DNA of 55,594 bases from the NCBI GenBank assembly GCA_022705505.1, contig JAKJEI010000004.1:1-55594 (forward strand). Reading direction: 5' to 3'. Source of the DNA: Patescibacteria group bacterium (lineage in GTDB: Bacteria; Patescibacteriota; Minisyncoccia; Phycocordibacterales; XYD1-FULL-46-19). The position numbers and the translations under genes were made by a program. Shown here in pieces: positions 43,075 through 49,761 of this stretch. The notes beneath the pieces are model-generated. The model made no database searches, was not told the origin of the DNA, and worked only from the letters and a program-made list of their open reading frames with translations. Every line of letters begins with the position of its first letter. Position 1 is the stretch's first letter.

Positions 43075-43626
43075 TTATTCGTAATTGGGTTTTTCTTCCC
43101 CTGCTCCCACCCGATGATTGGACAAACGCGCAAGCGCGTAAAGCAAACTAGACAAGCGATTCATAAAAGCCAAGGATTCCGGCTGGATAGGTATTCGCTC
43201 TTTGGCGCGCACAACCATACGTTCGGTCCGTCTGACAATTGTCCGCCCAAAATCAAACATGGCAGACAATTCACAACCGCCAGGCACAATAAAGCTCTCA
43301 ATTGGCGGGATTTCTTTTTCCACGGCCGCGATTACTTCTTCCATTTTGGCGACTTGCTCGGCCGAAACTCTCTTGTCGGCGCCAGCTAATTCTGCTTGAA
43401 CAGAGAATAAGCCATTTTGCGCTTTAGCCAACAAGTCAACCAAATTTTGATCGGCAATTTTATCAAATTTTTTCTCCTTAGCAGCCTTTGTCTTGCACCA
43501 ACCCAAAAAAGAATTAGCTTCGTCCAAAGAACCCAAGGTCTCTGTCACCAGCGAACCTTTTGACAACCGCTGCTCACAACCAAAAACTCGCGTCTTGCCG
43601 TCATCCCCTTTGCCAGTCTGAAACAT
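43075..43626 (-). CDS. Cob(I)alamin adenosyltransferase, PduO/MMAB type
   Basis: About 183 residues from ATG 43626. TGCTATAAA (43633-43641) ends 6 nt before it, so the TTG at 43644 is not the start. ATP-binding TGKGDDGKTRVFG at the N-terminus and the FDFGRTIVRRTERMVVRAKE and FMNRLSSLLYALARLSNH helices are the PduO signature. It transfers the adenosyl group of ATP to cob(I)alamin or a related corrinoid. No other B12 gene is seen nearby, so the substrate or purpose in this organism is unclear. Confidence 0.92.
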   Translation of the reverse strand: MFQTGKGDDGKTRVFGCEQRLSKGSLVTETLGSLDEANSFLGWCKTKAAKEKKFDKIADQNLVDLLAKAQNGLFSVQAELAGADKRVSAEQVAKMEEVIAAVEKEIPPIESFIVPGGCELSAMFDFGRTIVRRTERMVVRAKERIPIQPESLAFMNRLSSLLYALARLSNHRVGAGEEKPNYE

Positions 43627-43632
43627 AAGATA

Positions 43633-43641
43633 TTTATAGCA
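43633..43641 (-). promoter_or_regulatory. Extended -10 promoter (leaderless) of the adenosyltransferase gene
   Basis: Minus strand TGCTATAAA, 6 nt before ATG 43626. Confidence 0.6.
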
Positions 43642-43661
43642 CAAATTTGGCCATAACGAAA

Positions 43662-43677
43662 GGGCGCCGGGGCGCCC
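43662..43677 (-). terminator. Short GC-rich terminator of the orphan at 43677
   Basis: GGGCGCC (43662-43668) pairs with GGCGCCC (43671-43677), loop of 2 nt, then TTTCGTT on the minus strand. It begins at the stop codon of the gene. Confidence 0.75.
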
Positions 43678-43934
43678 TAATTCTGGAAGCTCTGCGCGAA
43701 GATGAATATCCGCAGATATATCTCAATCTTCGCCGAACGTGGGTATTTCTCAAATCTTTTAGCGGCTGTTGTTTTGGCAAACTCCGCCGCCAGATGAGTG
43801 GCAAAACCGAGTTCCCCCGGTATGGGGATATAACCACTCCCCACTTCGCGCCCTCCGGCCAAGGCCACAAATTCAATCTGAACCACCGGAATGGGCGGCG
43901 CCCCCATCCTTTTGAAGTCAACGTAGCCTGCCAT
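43677..43934 (-). CDS. Orphan protein with strong ribosome binding site
   Basis: 85 residues, no family recognised. AAGGAG (43940-43945) lies 5 nt before the ATG and fixes the start. The first half is beta-like (VDFKRMGAPPIPVVQIEFVALAGGREVGSGYIPIPG), the second helical and basic. No signal peptide. It has its own promoter (43990-44017) and terminator and stands alone between the adenosyltransferase gene and another orphan of the same layout at 44095. Confidence 0.65.
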   Translation of the reverse strand: MAGYVDFKRMGAPPIPVVQIEFVALAGGREVGSGYIPIPGELGFATHLAAEFAKTTAAKRFEKYPRSAKIEIYLRIFIFAQSFQN

Positions 43935-43989
43935 ATTAGCTCCTTTCCGGAGTCCAATGGCTCCTTAGCTAAGCCACCTATCTAACCAA

Positions 43990-44017
43990 AGCATAGCATT
44001 GCTTGCGGTACAGTCAA
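43990..44017 (-). promoter_or_regulatory. Promoter of the orphan at 43677
   Basis: Minus strand TTGACT (44012-44017), 16 nt spacer, TATGCT (43990-43995) with TGC directly upstream. Predicted leader about 50 nt, holding a GGCT/AGCC hairpin and the Shine-Dalgarno site. Confidence 0.6.
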
Positions 44018-44060
44018 ACCCAAACCTTAAATCCCAATTTGAATTGTTGGAAGAGAAATC

Positions 44061-44096
44061 CAAAAAGAAAAGCGCCGAACCGCGAGGTTGGCGCTT
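44061..44096 (-). terminator. Terminator of the orphan at 44095
   Basis: AAGCGCC (44070-44076) pairs with GGCGCTT (44090-44096), with an inner AACC/GGTT pair; the minus strand then reads TTTCTTTTTG. Confidence 0.88.
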
Positions 44097-44352
44097 AAAA
44101 CCTGAATTCCTCCTGTGCCGGGCGAGCCGGGGCAGGAGGCCTCTCCTCAGCAACGAGGAGAACTCCCTTCCTGGCCAAACTGGCCAGGGACTGGAAGGGG
44201 TACCGGGCATGAAGCACCCGGCTAATGGCCTCCTTCGAGGAGACCGCCCACTGAGTGGGCTTCTTAGCCGGCACCCGGAGCCCGGTTCGGGAGTCCATCT
44301 CGTAAACATCGAACTCCCGAGAAGGCCTTCGCCTTCTTTCAGCCATAGCCAT
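44095..44352 (-). CDS. Orphan basic protein with strong ribosome binding site
   Basis: 85 residues, no family recognised. AAAGGAGG (44360-44367) lies 7 nt before ATG 44352. Rich in Arg and Pro (MAMAERRRRPSREFDVYEMD at the start; EERPPAPARPAQEEFRF at the end), with one helix in the middle (SSKEAISRVLHARYPFQSLASLARKGVLLV). It may bind nucleic acid, judging only by charge. It has a near-consensus promoter and a private terminator. Confidence 0.65.
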   Translation of the reverse strand: MAMAERRRRPSREFDVYEMDSRTGLRVPAKKPTQWAVSSKEAISRVLHARYPFQSLASLARKGVLLVAEERPPAPARPAQEEFRF

Positions 44353-44376
44353 ACAATCACCTCCTTTCTATCTATC

Positions 44377-44405
44377 ATTATAGCATACTCAACTAAAAAA
44401 TGCAA
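44377..44405 (-). promoter_or_regulatory. Strong promoter of the orphan at 44095
   Basis: Minus strand TTGCAT (44400-44405), 17 nt spacer, TATAAT (44377-44382) with TGC upstream. One of the closest matches to consensus in the window. Confidence 0.75.
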
Positions 44406-44481
44406 GAGCTGAAATACAGGGCTTAATCGGTAAGGCGTAAAAACTTTCCCCTTTTCCAACCCCCAACTTCCATTGTCACTG

Positions 44482-44565
44482 TGCGCGGGAGAGGACTTGA
44501 ACCTCCATGTTCTTACGAACACACGCCCCTCAAGCGTGCCTGTCTACCAGTTTCAGCACCCGCGC
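44482..44565 (-). tRNA. tRNA-Leu (GAG)
   Basis: Minus strand, 84 nt with a long variable arm. Acceptor GCGCGGG/CCCGCGC, discriminator A, anticodon stem CACGC/GCGTG with loop TTGAGGG (anticodon GAG), T arm GAGG-TTCAAGT-CCTC. No encoded CCA. Confidence 0.94.
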
Positions 44566-44633
44566 ATTTTCACGGAAACATGTATATTATGCCCAATGCC
44601 CTGTTAATTTTCAACTTTTTAAAACACCGATAA

Positions 44634-44661
44634 AAAAAATCCCGCCTCGGCGGGATTTTTT
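44634..44661 (-). terminator. Terminator of rplS
   Basis: AAAAAATCCCGCC (44634-44646) pairs with GGCGGGATTTTTT (44649-44661), 2 nt loop, a perfect 13 bp stem with T-run at both ends. Confidence 0.93.
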
Positions 44662-44663
44662 GC

Positions 44664-45224
44664 TTACTCTTCTTCTTTGGTTTCAGTTGGCGTTTCCGAC
44701 TCTTCTTCTGTTTTTTCTTCTTCGGTGACTGATTTTTCGGTCTCTCCTGTCTTTTCCGTTGTTTCGGCTTCGGGGCTTTCTAACACCTCCGGCTCAATTT
44801 CAATTCCCTCTATTACCTGTTCTACTAATTCGTCATCCTCATCTTTTCTAGCCTTCAAACCAGTGATAACCCGACGCATACGACGCCTAATCTCACGGGC
44901 CGCCTTGTCCCTAATATAATAAAGTTTGGAACGACGAACCTTTACTTCGCGTAACACTTCTACCTGATCAATCATTGGTGAATAGAGCGGAAAAATTTTT
45001 TCCATTCCCACACCAGAAGCAACCCGACGAACGGTAAAAGTCGCACCCGGTTCGGTGCCGTGTTTACAGGCAATCACCAGCCCTTCAAAAGCCTGACGGC
45101 GAAATTTGCCATCTTTTTCCGGCACTTTCTGCCAAACACGAACAGTGTAACCCGGACGCAAACCGAGCTTTTGTCTTTTGGCAACTTCTACCGGTGAAAT
45201 TTCAAATCCCTGTAATTGTGACAT
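44664..45224 (-). CDS. rplS: 50S ribosomal protein bL19 with acidic C-terminal tail
   Basis: About 186 residues from ATG 45224 (MSQLQGFEIS). The core FEISPVEVAKRQKLGLRPGYTVRVWQKVPEKDGKFRRQAFEGLVIACKHG...ATFTVRRVASGVGMEKIFPLYSPMIDQVEVLREVKVRRSKLYYIRDKAAREIRRR is intact. A tail of about 60 mostly acidic residues (EDDELVEQVIEGIEIEPEVLESPEAETTEKTGETEK...) is an extension beyond the usual 115. bL19 lies at the subunit interface. The tail is probably disordered. Confidence 0.94.
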   Translation of the reverse strand: MSQLQGFEISPVEVAKRQKLGLRPGYTVRVWQKVPEKDGKFRRQAFEGLVIACKHGTEPGATFTVRRVASGVGMEKIFPLYSPMIDQVEVLREVKVRRSKLYYIRDKAAREIRRRMRRVITGLKARKDEDDELVEQVIEGIEIEPEVLESPEAETTEKTGETEKSVTEEEKTEEESETPTETKEEE

Positions 45225-45237
45225 AACGATGAGCAGT

Positions 45238-45975
45238 TTAGCACGAGGTTCTAAGATTTTCAAGCGCAGAAGCCATATCGGCCGGTATCGGCGCTTCAAA
45301 ACTCATCCGCCCTCCCCTAGGCACATTTATAACAAGCGCCAAGGCGTGAAGCGCCTGACGCGCCAAAGGGGTCGGGCAAACCGGCCTTTCGGTGTATAGC
45401 TTATCGCAAACAATTGGGTGGTTGAGAGCCTTAAAGTGCGCCCGTAACTGATGTGTTCGGCCAGTTTTCGGGTAGGCTTCCACATAAGAAAAACCGGACA
45501 AGTTTTCCAACAACTTATATTCGGTAACGGCTTCCCGCAAAGGGCCAAAGGCTTTGGCACTCGCGACTCTGCGTCGTGGGTCTTTTTTGCTCCGGCCAAT
45601 CGGCAAATCAATCACCGCCAAGTCATCCTTTGTCAATTTTAACTCCCCTGCCAAAATCGCCCGATAAATTTTTTGCGTCTGACGCGCTTGGAACTGTTCT
45701 TTAAAAAAGAAAAAAGTTTCTTGGTTCTTGGCAATAATCATCACCCCGCTGGTATCTTTGTCTAAACGATGAACCAACCCGGGCTTCAACACCAATCGGC
45801 CAGCCGGCAGTTTGAGCGGCTCCCCCACCTGGGCCAGGTTGGGATAATTATCAATCAGCCAATCAGCCAAAGTTGATTCTTGGTTAAAGTTGGCACCATG
45901 AACCGCCAAGCCGGCCGGCTTGTTTACAACCAGATAATTTTCGTCTTCCGCGATTATTTTTATATTGTCATTCAT
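45238..45975 (-). CDS. Pseudouridine synthase, RluA/RluD family
   Basis: 245 residues. The catalytic motif is GLVHRLDKDTSGVMIIAKN; the EAYPKTGRTHQLRAHFKALNHPIVCDKLYT block is typical. No N-terminal S4 domain. It modifies uridines in 23S rRNA or tRNA. It lies 13 nt upstream of rplS and is likely in the same transcript. Confidence 0.93.
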   Translation of the reverse strand: MNDNIKIIAEDENYLVVNKPAGLAVHGANFNQESTLADWLIDNYPNLAQVGEPLKLPAGRLVLKPGLVHRLDKDTSGVMIIAKNQETFFFFKEQFQARQTQKIYRAILAGELKLTKDDLAVIDLPIGRSKKDPRRRVASAKAFGPLREAVTEYKLLENLSGFSYVEAYPKTGRTHQLRAHFKALNHPIVCDKLYTERPVCPTPLARQALHALALVINVPRGGRMSFEAPIPADMASALENLRTSC

Positions 45976-46146
45976 TGCTTATAACTTGATAATATAGTAT
46001 AAATTAATAGCAGTAAAAAGAAAGGCGCAAAGAACGTTAAACAAATCCCAATACTCGCGGTCGGCCAAAGAGCAATGCCCAAGCCGACTGAAGCCGGAGG
46101 AGAAAGAGGAGTCGGGAGATTAAGTCTGTAAGTTGAAAATTAACAA

Positions 46147-46176
46147 GGGCGCTTAGCCCCTCACCCAGAATAGTCT
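46147..46176. repeat. Left end of GIY-YIG element 2 (direct repeat plus inverted repeat)
   Basis: GGGCGCTTAGC (46147-46157) repeats the 5' end of tRNA-Val at 46452-46462. The 21 bp inverted repeat runs 46156-46176 (begins GCCCCTCACCCAG) and is a perfect complement of 46435-46455. Confidence 0.85.
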
Positions 46177-46195
46177 TGTTATATTCTTTGTTTAT

Positions 46196-46435
46196 ATGTT
46201 AAAAAGTAAGGTAGATGGAAGTTTTTATATAGGTTATACTAGGGACCTTAGACGACGTTTCAAAGAACATAACGATGGGGAAAATATATCAACTAAACAT
46301 AAGAAACCGTTTGAGTTGATATATTATGAAGCTTACAAAAGCGATCGTGACGCAAAGTATAGAGAAAGTAATTTGAAAAAACATGCTCAGGCGTTAAAAG
46401 CGCTGAAAGAGCGAGCTCAGAATAGCTTAGTATGA
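46196..46435 (+). CDS. Single-domain GIY-YIG endonuclease (element 2)
   Basis: 79 residues from ATG 46196. Motifs: FYIG (YIG motif), R in DLRRRFKEHN, and E in KYRESNLKKH. In-frame codons just upstream read ATA-TTC-TTT-GTT-TAT, equal to the MFYVY start of element 1, so the catalytic Tyr of the GIY motif (TAT 46193-46195) falls outside the ATG-started frame. Either ATA at 46181 initiates or the protein starts at ATG and lacks this Tyr. It shares about half its residues with element 1 and is enclosed by perfect 21 bp inverted repeats next to tRNA-Val. Confidence 0.88.
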   Translation: MLKSKVDGSFYIGYTRDLRRRFKEHNDGENISTKHKKPFELIYYEAYKSDRDAKYRESNLKKHAQALKALKERAQNSLV

Positions 46436-46462
46436 GACTATTCTGGGTGAGGGGCGCTTAGC
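46435..46462. repeat. Right end of GIY-YIG element 2, overlapping tRNA-Val
   Basis: The right inverted repeat 46435-46455 ends with GGGC, which are the first four bases of the tRNA and of the direct repeat GGGCGCTTAGC (46452-46462). Confidence 0.85.
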
Positions 46463-46525
46463 TCAGTTGGCTAGAGCATCTCGTTTACACCGAGAGGGTC
46501 AGGGGTTCAAGTCCCTTAGCGCCCA
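46452..46525 (+). tRNA. tRNA-Val (TAC)
   Basis: Acceptor GGGCGCT/AGCGCCC, discriminator A; D arm GCTC...GAGC; anticodon stem TCTCG/CGAGA with loop TTTACAC (anticodon TAC); T arm AGGGG-TTCAAGT-CCCTT. No encoded CCA. Confidence 0.96.
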
Positions 46526-46550
46526 CAGTTAGATAAATAGTTATATAAAT

Positions 46551-46570
46551 TGCCCCTGTAGTTTAATGGA
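46551..46570 (+). repeat. Duplicate of the tRNA-Arg 5' end
   Basis: TGCCCCTGTAGTTTAATGGA is identical to 46652-46671, the start of the tRNA-Arg gene. It is followed by a CCCCGT/ACGGGG hairpin (46571-46592) and A/T-rich sequence without an open frame. The stretch 46526-46652 thus holds a tRNA fragment and possibly the remains of an element. Confidence 0.75.
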
Positions 46571-46652
46571 CCCCGTGGTTGGGACAACGGGGCGAGAAGT
46601 GGAGTTGAGGTAAGTTTAGAGATAGTTCATTTGTAATCAAAATATGTAAAAT

Positions 46653-46724
46653 GCCCCTGTAGTTTAATGGATAGAACTGGAGACTTCTAATCTCCCAATC
46701 GAGGTTCGATTCCTCGCGGGGGCA
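46653..46724 (+). tRNA. tRNA-Arg (TCT)
   Basis: Acceptor GCCCCTG/CGGGGGC with one G-T pair, discriminator A; D arm GTTT...GAAC; anticodon stem GGAGA/TCTCC with loop CTTCTAA (anticodon TCT); T arm CGAGG-TTCGATT-CCTCG. No encoded CCA. Confidence 0.95.
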
Positions 46725-46864
46725 CAAAAGAAACAACAACGGCCTAGTCTGCGATACCACGATCAGCCTAGAGAGCATATTTCGGACGATAAAAAAGTCT
46801 AGGACGGACCTAGTCCAAACCTGTCTGCGTTTTTATCAGCATAAATCAGCGTTAGCTCTTCGGT

Positions 46865-47173
46865 CTAGTCTGCGTTCTCTGCCGGTTTTTCGTCAAAATA
46901 CTTATTGAAGTTTTCTTCCTTTAACTTTATTTGACGGTAGGCTCTGGATAATCGGTCTCGGTCAACCAAAGATTCTGTCATTTGCGCGCTTTCCTCTTCC
47001 TCAACTTTAGATTCAAACCAGTAGAAAAGAAGGAGGTGCAAAACAGTCACCAAAATAAAGCCAACAAAAAACAAACTGATTATCATTTTCCAAAACGCAA
47101 AAGGATTAAAGACTTTTTCAAACGCGCCTTCGGAAAAGTTAATTTTTATTTTGGGCAACCAAAGTTTTTTCAT
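46865..47173 (-). CDS. Membrane protein at the end of the pilus operon
   Basis: 102 residues. One membrane helix (about 28-52, FWKMIISLFFVGFILVTVLHLLLFYWF) and a charged helical tail (VEEEESAQMTESLVDRDRLSRAYRQIKLKEENFNKYF). It starts one base after the PilO-like gene stop, so it belongs to the pilM-N-O operon in the place often held by pilP, but it has neither a lipobox nor a PilP domain. A helper of the pilus inner-membrane platform is the likely role. Confidence 0.7.
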   Translation of the reverse strand: MKKLWLPKIKINFSEGAFEKVFNPFAFWKMIISLFFVGFILVTVLHLLLFYWFESKVEEEESAQMTESLVDRDRLSRAYRQIKLKEENFNKYFDEKPAENAD

Positions 47174-47174
47174 C

Positions 47175-47675
47175 TTATTTTATACTTTCCAATTTAACGG
47201 AAACATCCATCAACCAATTTTCACCTCCGTCCGTGGCTGATTTTTTATAAATGGAAAACTTATTAAAAAATAATTTGTGAGGCAAGTTTTCTAATAACAA
47301 CTGGAACTGCAGCAAATTGCGGAAATTGCCTTCGCCAGTGAAGCTGACGACAATATCCGGGCTATCTTGCGCGCCGGTAACCTTCAGGGCAACGTCTGTT
47401 TGTCTGGCCACCGATTCAATTTCCTCAATAAAATCAACCGTCATGTCTTTATCAATAAACTGCCCCTCAACGGCCGCAAGCTGTGTTTCCAGGCTGCCCC
47501 AAAAGCGCCTCAAAGATTCCAAGTCAGACTCAGAGAAAAGAGTCTCGGCCGAGGCTTCCACCTTTTCTGGTGTTTTTTGCGCTTGCCAAATCAGCCAAAA
47601 CAAAAAACTCCAAAGCAAAAGACAAACCAGGCAGACGGCAAGCATAATGTAAAAAATGTTTTTTTCTTTTTTCAT
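47175..47675 (-). CDS. PilO-like type IV pilus assembly protein
   Basis: 166 residues. One N-terminal membrane helix (about 8-30, FYIMLAVCLVCLLLWSFLFWLIW), a coiled coil (SESDLESLRRFWGSLETQLAAVEG), then a ferredoxin-like domain (FIEEIESVARQTDVALKVTGA...FRNLLQFQLLLENLPHKLFFNKFSIYKK), the PilO layout. It forms the inner-membrane ring with PilN. Assignment rests on layout and position after PilM and PilN. Confidence 0.75.
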   Translation of the reverse strand: MKKEKNIFYIMLAVCLVCLLLWSFLFWLIWQAQKTPEKVEASAETLFSESDLESLRRFWGSLETQLAAVEGQFIDKDMTVDFIEEIESVARQTDVALKVTGAQDSPDIVVSFTGEGNFRNLLQFQLLLENLPHKLFFNKFSIYKKSATDGGENWLMDVSVKLESIK

Positions 47676-47676
47676 T

Positions 47677-48231
47677 TTAATCCAAAAGGTCTTTCACTAA
47701 ATTCGTTTCCAACTCCAGCGAAAACTGACTATCTTTATCATTAATCAAGTTGTTAATTGGCGACTCAACAGATTTAAACATTTTGTTTTGTTTCAGCTTG
47801 GCCACATAATCCAAAAGCGACTGCCTGTCTCCGGCCCGGCCAAGCGCGGCCACATTACATATTTTTGTTTGAGCTTGGCACTCCAGGGCCAAATGGTGGA
47901 GGCTTATCCCCTCCCCTTTGTCATTAACCGCGGCCAAAACAACTTCAGAGGGCAAGATTGCATCTTCGACCGGCAAAATAATTTCTAGTTTTTTATTTAA
48001 TGTTTGGATTTCTTTTACCAATGATTGATCGGCTGGCGACAACTCGGCCAAACTTTTCTCTTTTTCTTTTTCTCCGATCCCGCCAAAAGATAAGTGGAGA
48101 TAAACCGCCGCCAAAAAAACACAGGCCACAAAAATCAGACCAGAAATCATCGTGGTTACCACCACCAACCTGCGGTAAATAAATCGGCGACGATTTTCTT
48201 TTTTGTTTTTTTCAGGCAATAGGTTGAACAT
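47677..48231 (-). CDS. PilN-like type IV pilus assembly protein
   Basis: 184 residues. The short cytoplasmic start FNLLPEK is the PilN peptide that binds PilM. A membrane helix (about 25-48) and a periplasmic-type domain with coiled coil (SPADQSLVKEIQTLNKKLEIILPVE) follow, ending in YVAKLKQNKMFKSVESP. It lies 7 nt after pilM. Confidence 0.85.
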   Translation of the reverse strand: MFNLLPEKNKKENRRRFIYRRLVVVTTMISGLIFVACVFLAAVYLHLSFGGIGEKEKEKSLAELSPADQSLVKEIQTLNKKLEIILPVEDAILPSEVVLAAVNDKGEGISLHHLALECQAQTKICNVAALGRAGDRQSLLDYVAKLKQNKMFKSVESPINNLINDKDSQFSLELETNLVKDLLD

Positions 48232-48238
48232 AATAATT

Positions 48239-49333
48239 TTAACGCTTGAGATGGCTATTTTTTAGGGCTAATCCAAGCGCTGTCACGTAACGCATAGCGT
48301 TGTTATAATCAATAACCGGTAATTCATCTTGCTTCAAATTAAAATTGACCCATGGATTGCCCAGGACAACCGGCACCTCCAAGTGAGTTTCCAGATATTC
48401 CCTAAGACCGGGCAAGGTTGACTGACCACCAACCAAAATCACTCTGTCAATAGACGACCGCTTGCCTTCATCCTTGTCATAATGATTCTGCCAATAACTA
48501 AAGCGTTGCTTTATTTCATCCTTTAAGGCCGAGACGGGTGGCATCAGAGCAGAAAAAACTTCTTGGTTTTCTTGAGAACGGAGCAAACCCTTTTCTTCTT
48601 TTAACTTATTAGCCGCGACCGCGTCCAAACCCAGGGCCTTTTGCAAACAAAAAGTAATATTGGAACCTCCTAGACCAATAATGGAAGTAAAGACCACCTG
48701 GTCGGCCTGCACCACCGAAAAACCAGTGTGGATTTTGCCAATATCCACCATCATAGATGTTCCCGGGTCGCCCTCTTTGACCAATGCGCGCGCAATCGCC
48801 TGCGCCTCTATCTCAAACAGAAGCGGTTCTAGACCGGCCGCAGTAAAAATCTCCAAATAATCATCCACAATCGCTTTGGGCAGAACGGAAACTGAAACCT
48901 CGGCGCCGTTTTTTTCCACTTCGCGCGCCGAACTTATCATCTCAAAATCAAACACGCATTGGTCGGGCGGCAAAGGCACATATTCTTCAAGCTGCAATTC
49001 TATACTGCCACGCAATTCACTTTTTTTCATAGGCGGCATTTTCATTCGGACAATAAAAGCTTCGTCTTCCGGCAAAGAAGCGAAGATGTAATTAAGCCCC
49101 ATTTCTTTTTTTAATTCCGACAAAACCTTAATCGCTTCTGTCTTATTTTTTATGCGGCCTTCCTCAATCACGCCTGCCGGCATCGGTTTCTCGCCATAAC
49201 GTTTTACTTTAATCTGCCCATTATGACTAAGCTCAACATATTTAACCGAACGGTCGGAAATATCCAAACCGGCGGCCGGCACCAAGAGATAGTCGGGCAC
49301 GGGGAAAAATTCAAAAAAAATTTTGCTCTTCAT
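48239..49333 (-). CDS. pilM: Type IV pilus assembly protein PilM
   Basis: 364 residues, actin-like ATPase fold. VPAAGLDISDRSVKYVELS (phosphate 1), MVDIGKIHTGFSVVQADQVVFTSIIGLGG (phosphate 2) and VILVGGQSTLPGLREYLETHL (adenosine motif) are present. It sits on the cytoplasmic face and links the pilus motor to PilN. A TATAAT box lies 8 nt before the ATG. First gene of the four-gene pilus operon; DNA uptake or attachment to a host cell is its likely use in CPR bacteria. Confidence 0.93.
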   Translation of the reverse strand: MKSKIFFEFFPVPDYLLVPAAGLDISDRSVKYVELSHNGQIKVKRYGEKPMPAGVIEEGRIKNKTEAIKVLSELKKEMGLNYIFASLPEDEAFIVRMKMPPMKKSELRGSIELQLEEYVPLPPDQCVFDFEMISSAREVEKNGAEVSVSVLPKAIVDDYLEIFTAAGLEPLLFEIEAQAIARALVKEGDPGTSMMVDIGKIHTGFSVVQADQVVFTSIIGLGGSNITFCLQKALGLDAVAANKLKEEKGLLRSQENQEVFSALMPPVSALKDEIKQRFSYWQNHYDKDEGKRSSIDRVILVGGQSTLPGLREYLETHLEVPVVLGNPWVNFNLKQDELPVIDYNNAMRYVTALGLALKNSHLKR

Positions 49334-49360
49334 TCCTTGTTATTATAAAACAAAACAAAA

Positions 49361-49382
49361 CCCCACGCCAGATGACGCGGGG
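49361..49382 (-). terminator. Terminator of the orphan at 49415
   Basis: CCCCACGCC (49361-49369) pairs with GACGCGGGG (49374-49382) with two G-T pairs; the minus strand then reads TTTTGTTTTG. Confidence 0.8.
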
Positions 49383-49414
49383 CAAAACCAAAAAATTGTC
49401 CGAGAATTGACAAT

Positions 49415-49672
49415 TCAACCAAGGTCTCTTCTCTCAAAATCTTTCCGAGCTTCAAGTTTGAGCTGAGACAAAACTCTCGCGCGCCTCGCCAAAACAAACA
49501 CCAACAAAACGAGGATTGCGATGGGCAACAACGACACTGCTCGGAAAGGTGCTCCTTTAACAAGGAGGCCAATTTCCCCAAGACTCCACAACAAGGCCAT
49601 GAACGCGGCCCCCATGAGCGAAAACAGCTCATCAACGGTCTTGGCTATTTTTTCCTGAAGACCCTTATTCAT
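49415..49672 (-). CDS. Orphan two-helix membrane protein with strong ribosome binding site
   Basis: 85 residues. GGAGGAGAGGG just upstream fixes ATG 49672. Two membrane segments (about 19-38, LMGAAFMALLWSLGEIGLLV, and 44-62, AVSLLPIAILVLLVFVLAR), with a charged tail. No family recognised. Single-gene unit with a terminator, same layout as the orphans at 35209, 43677, 44095 and 50861. Confidence 0.65.
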   Translation of the reverse strand: MNKGLQEKIAKTVDELFSLMGAAFMALLWSLGEIGLLVKGAPFRAVSLLPIAILVLLVFVLARRARVLSQLKLEARKDFERRDLG

Positions 49673-49761
49673 AACCCTCTCCTCCAGGCCCTTGGGTTAA
49701 TTTTGAGACCAAATTCCCAACCCCAGGTTAGCAAAGGCAACTAAAAAGTAAAGGCGACTGG

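Noticed and set aside
43999-44522. Long frames on both strands across the orphan at 44095 and the tRNA-Leu gene
   Set aside because: They run through a tRNA, a terminator and a promoter; only the frame with AAAGGAGG and a terminator is kept.
46021-46140. Possible small RNA in the spacer before GIY-YIG copy 2
   Set aside because: No promoter-terminator pair or recognisable fold could be found.
46563-46778. Minus-strand frame over tRNA-Arg
   Set aside because: Antisense to a tRNA with complete cloverleaf.
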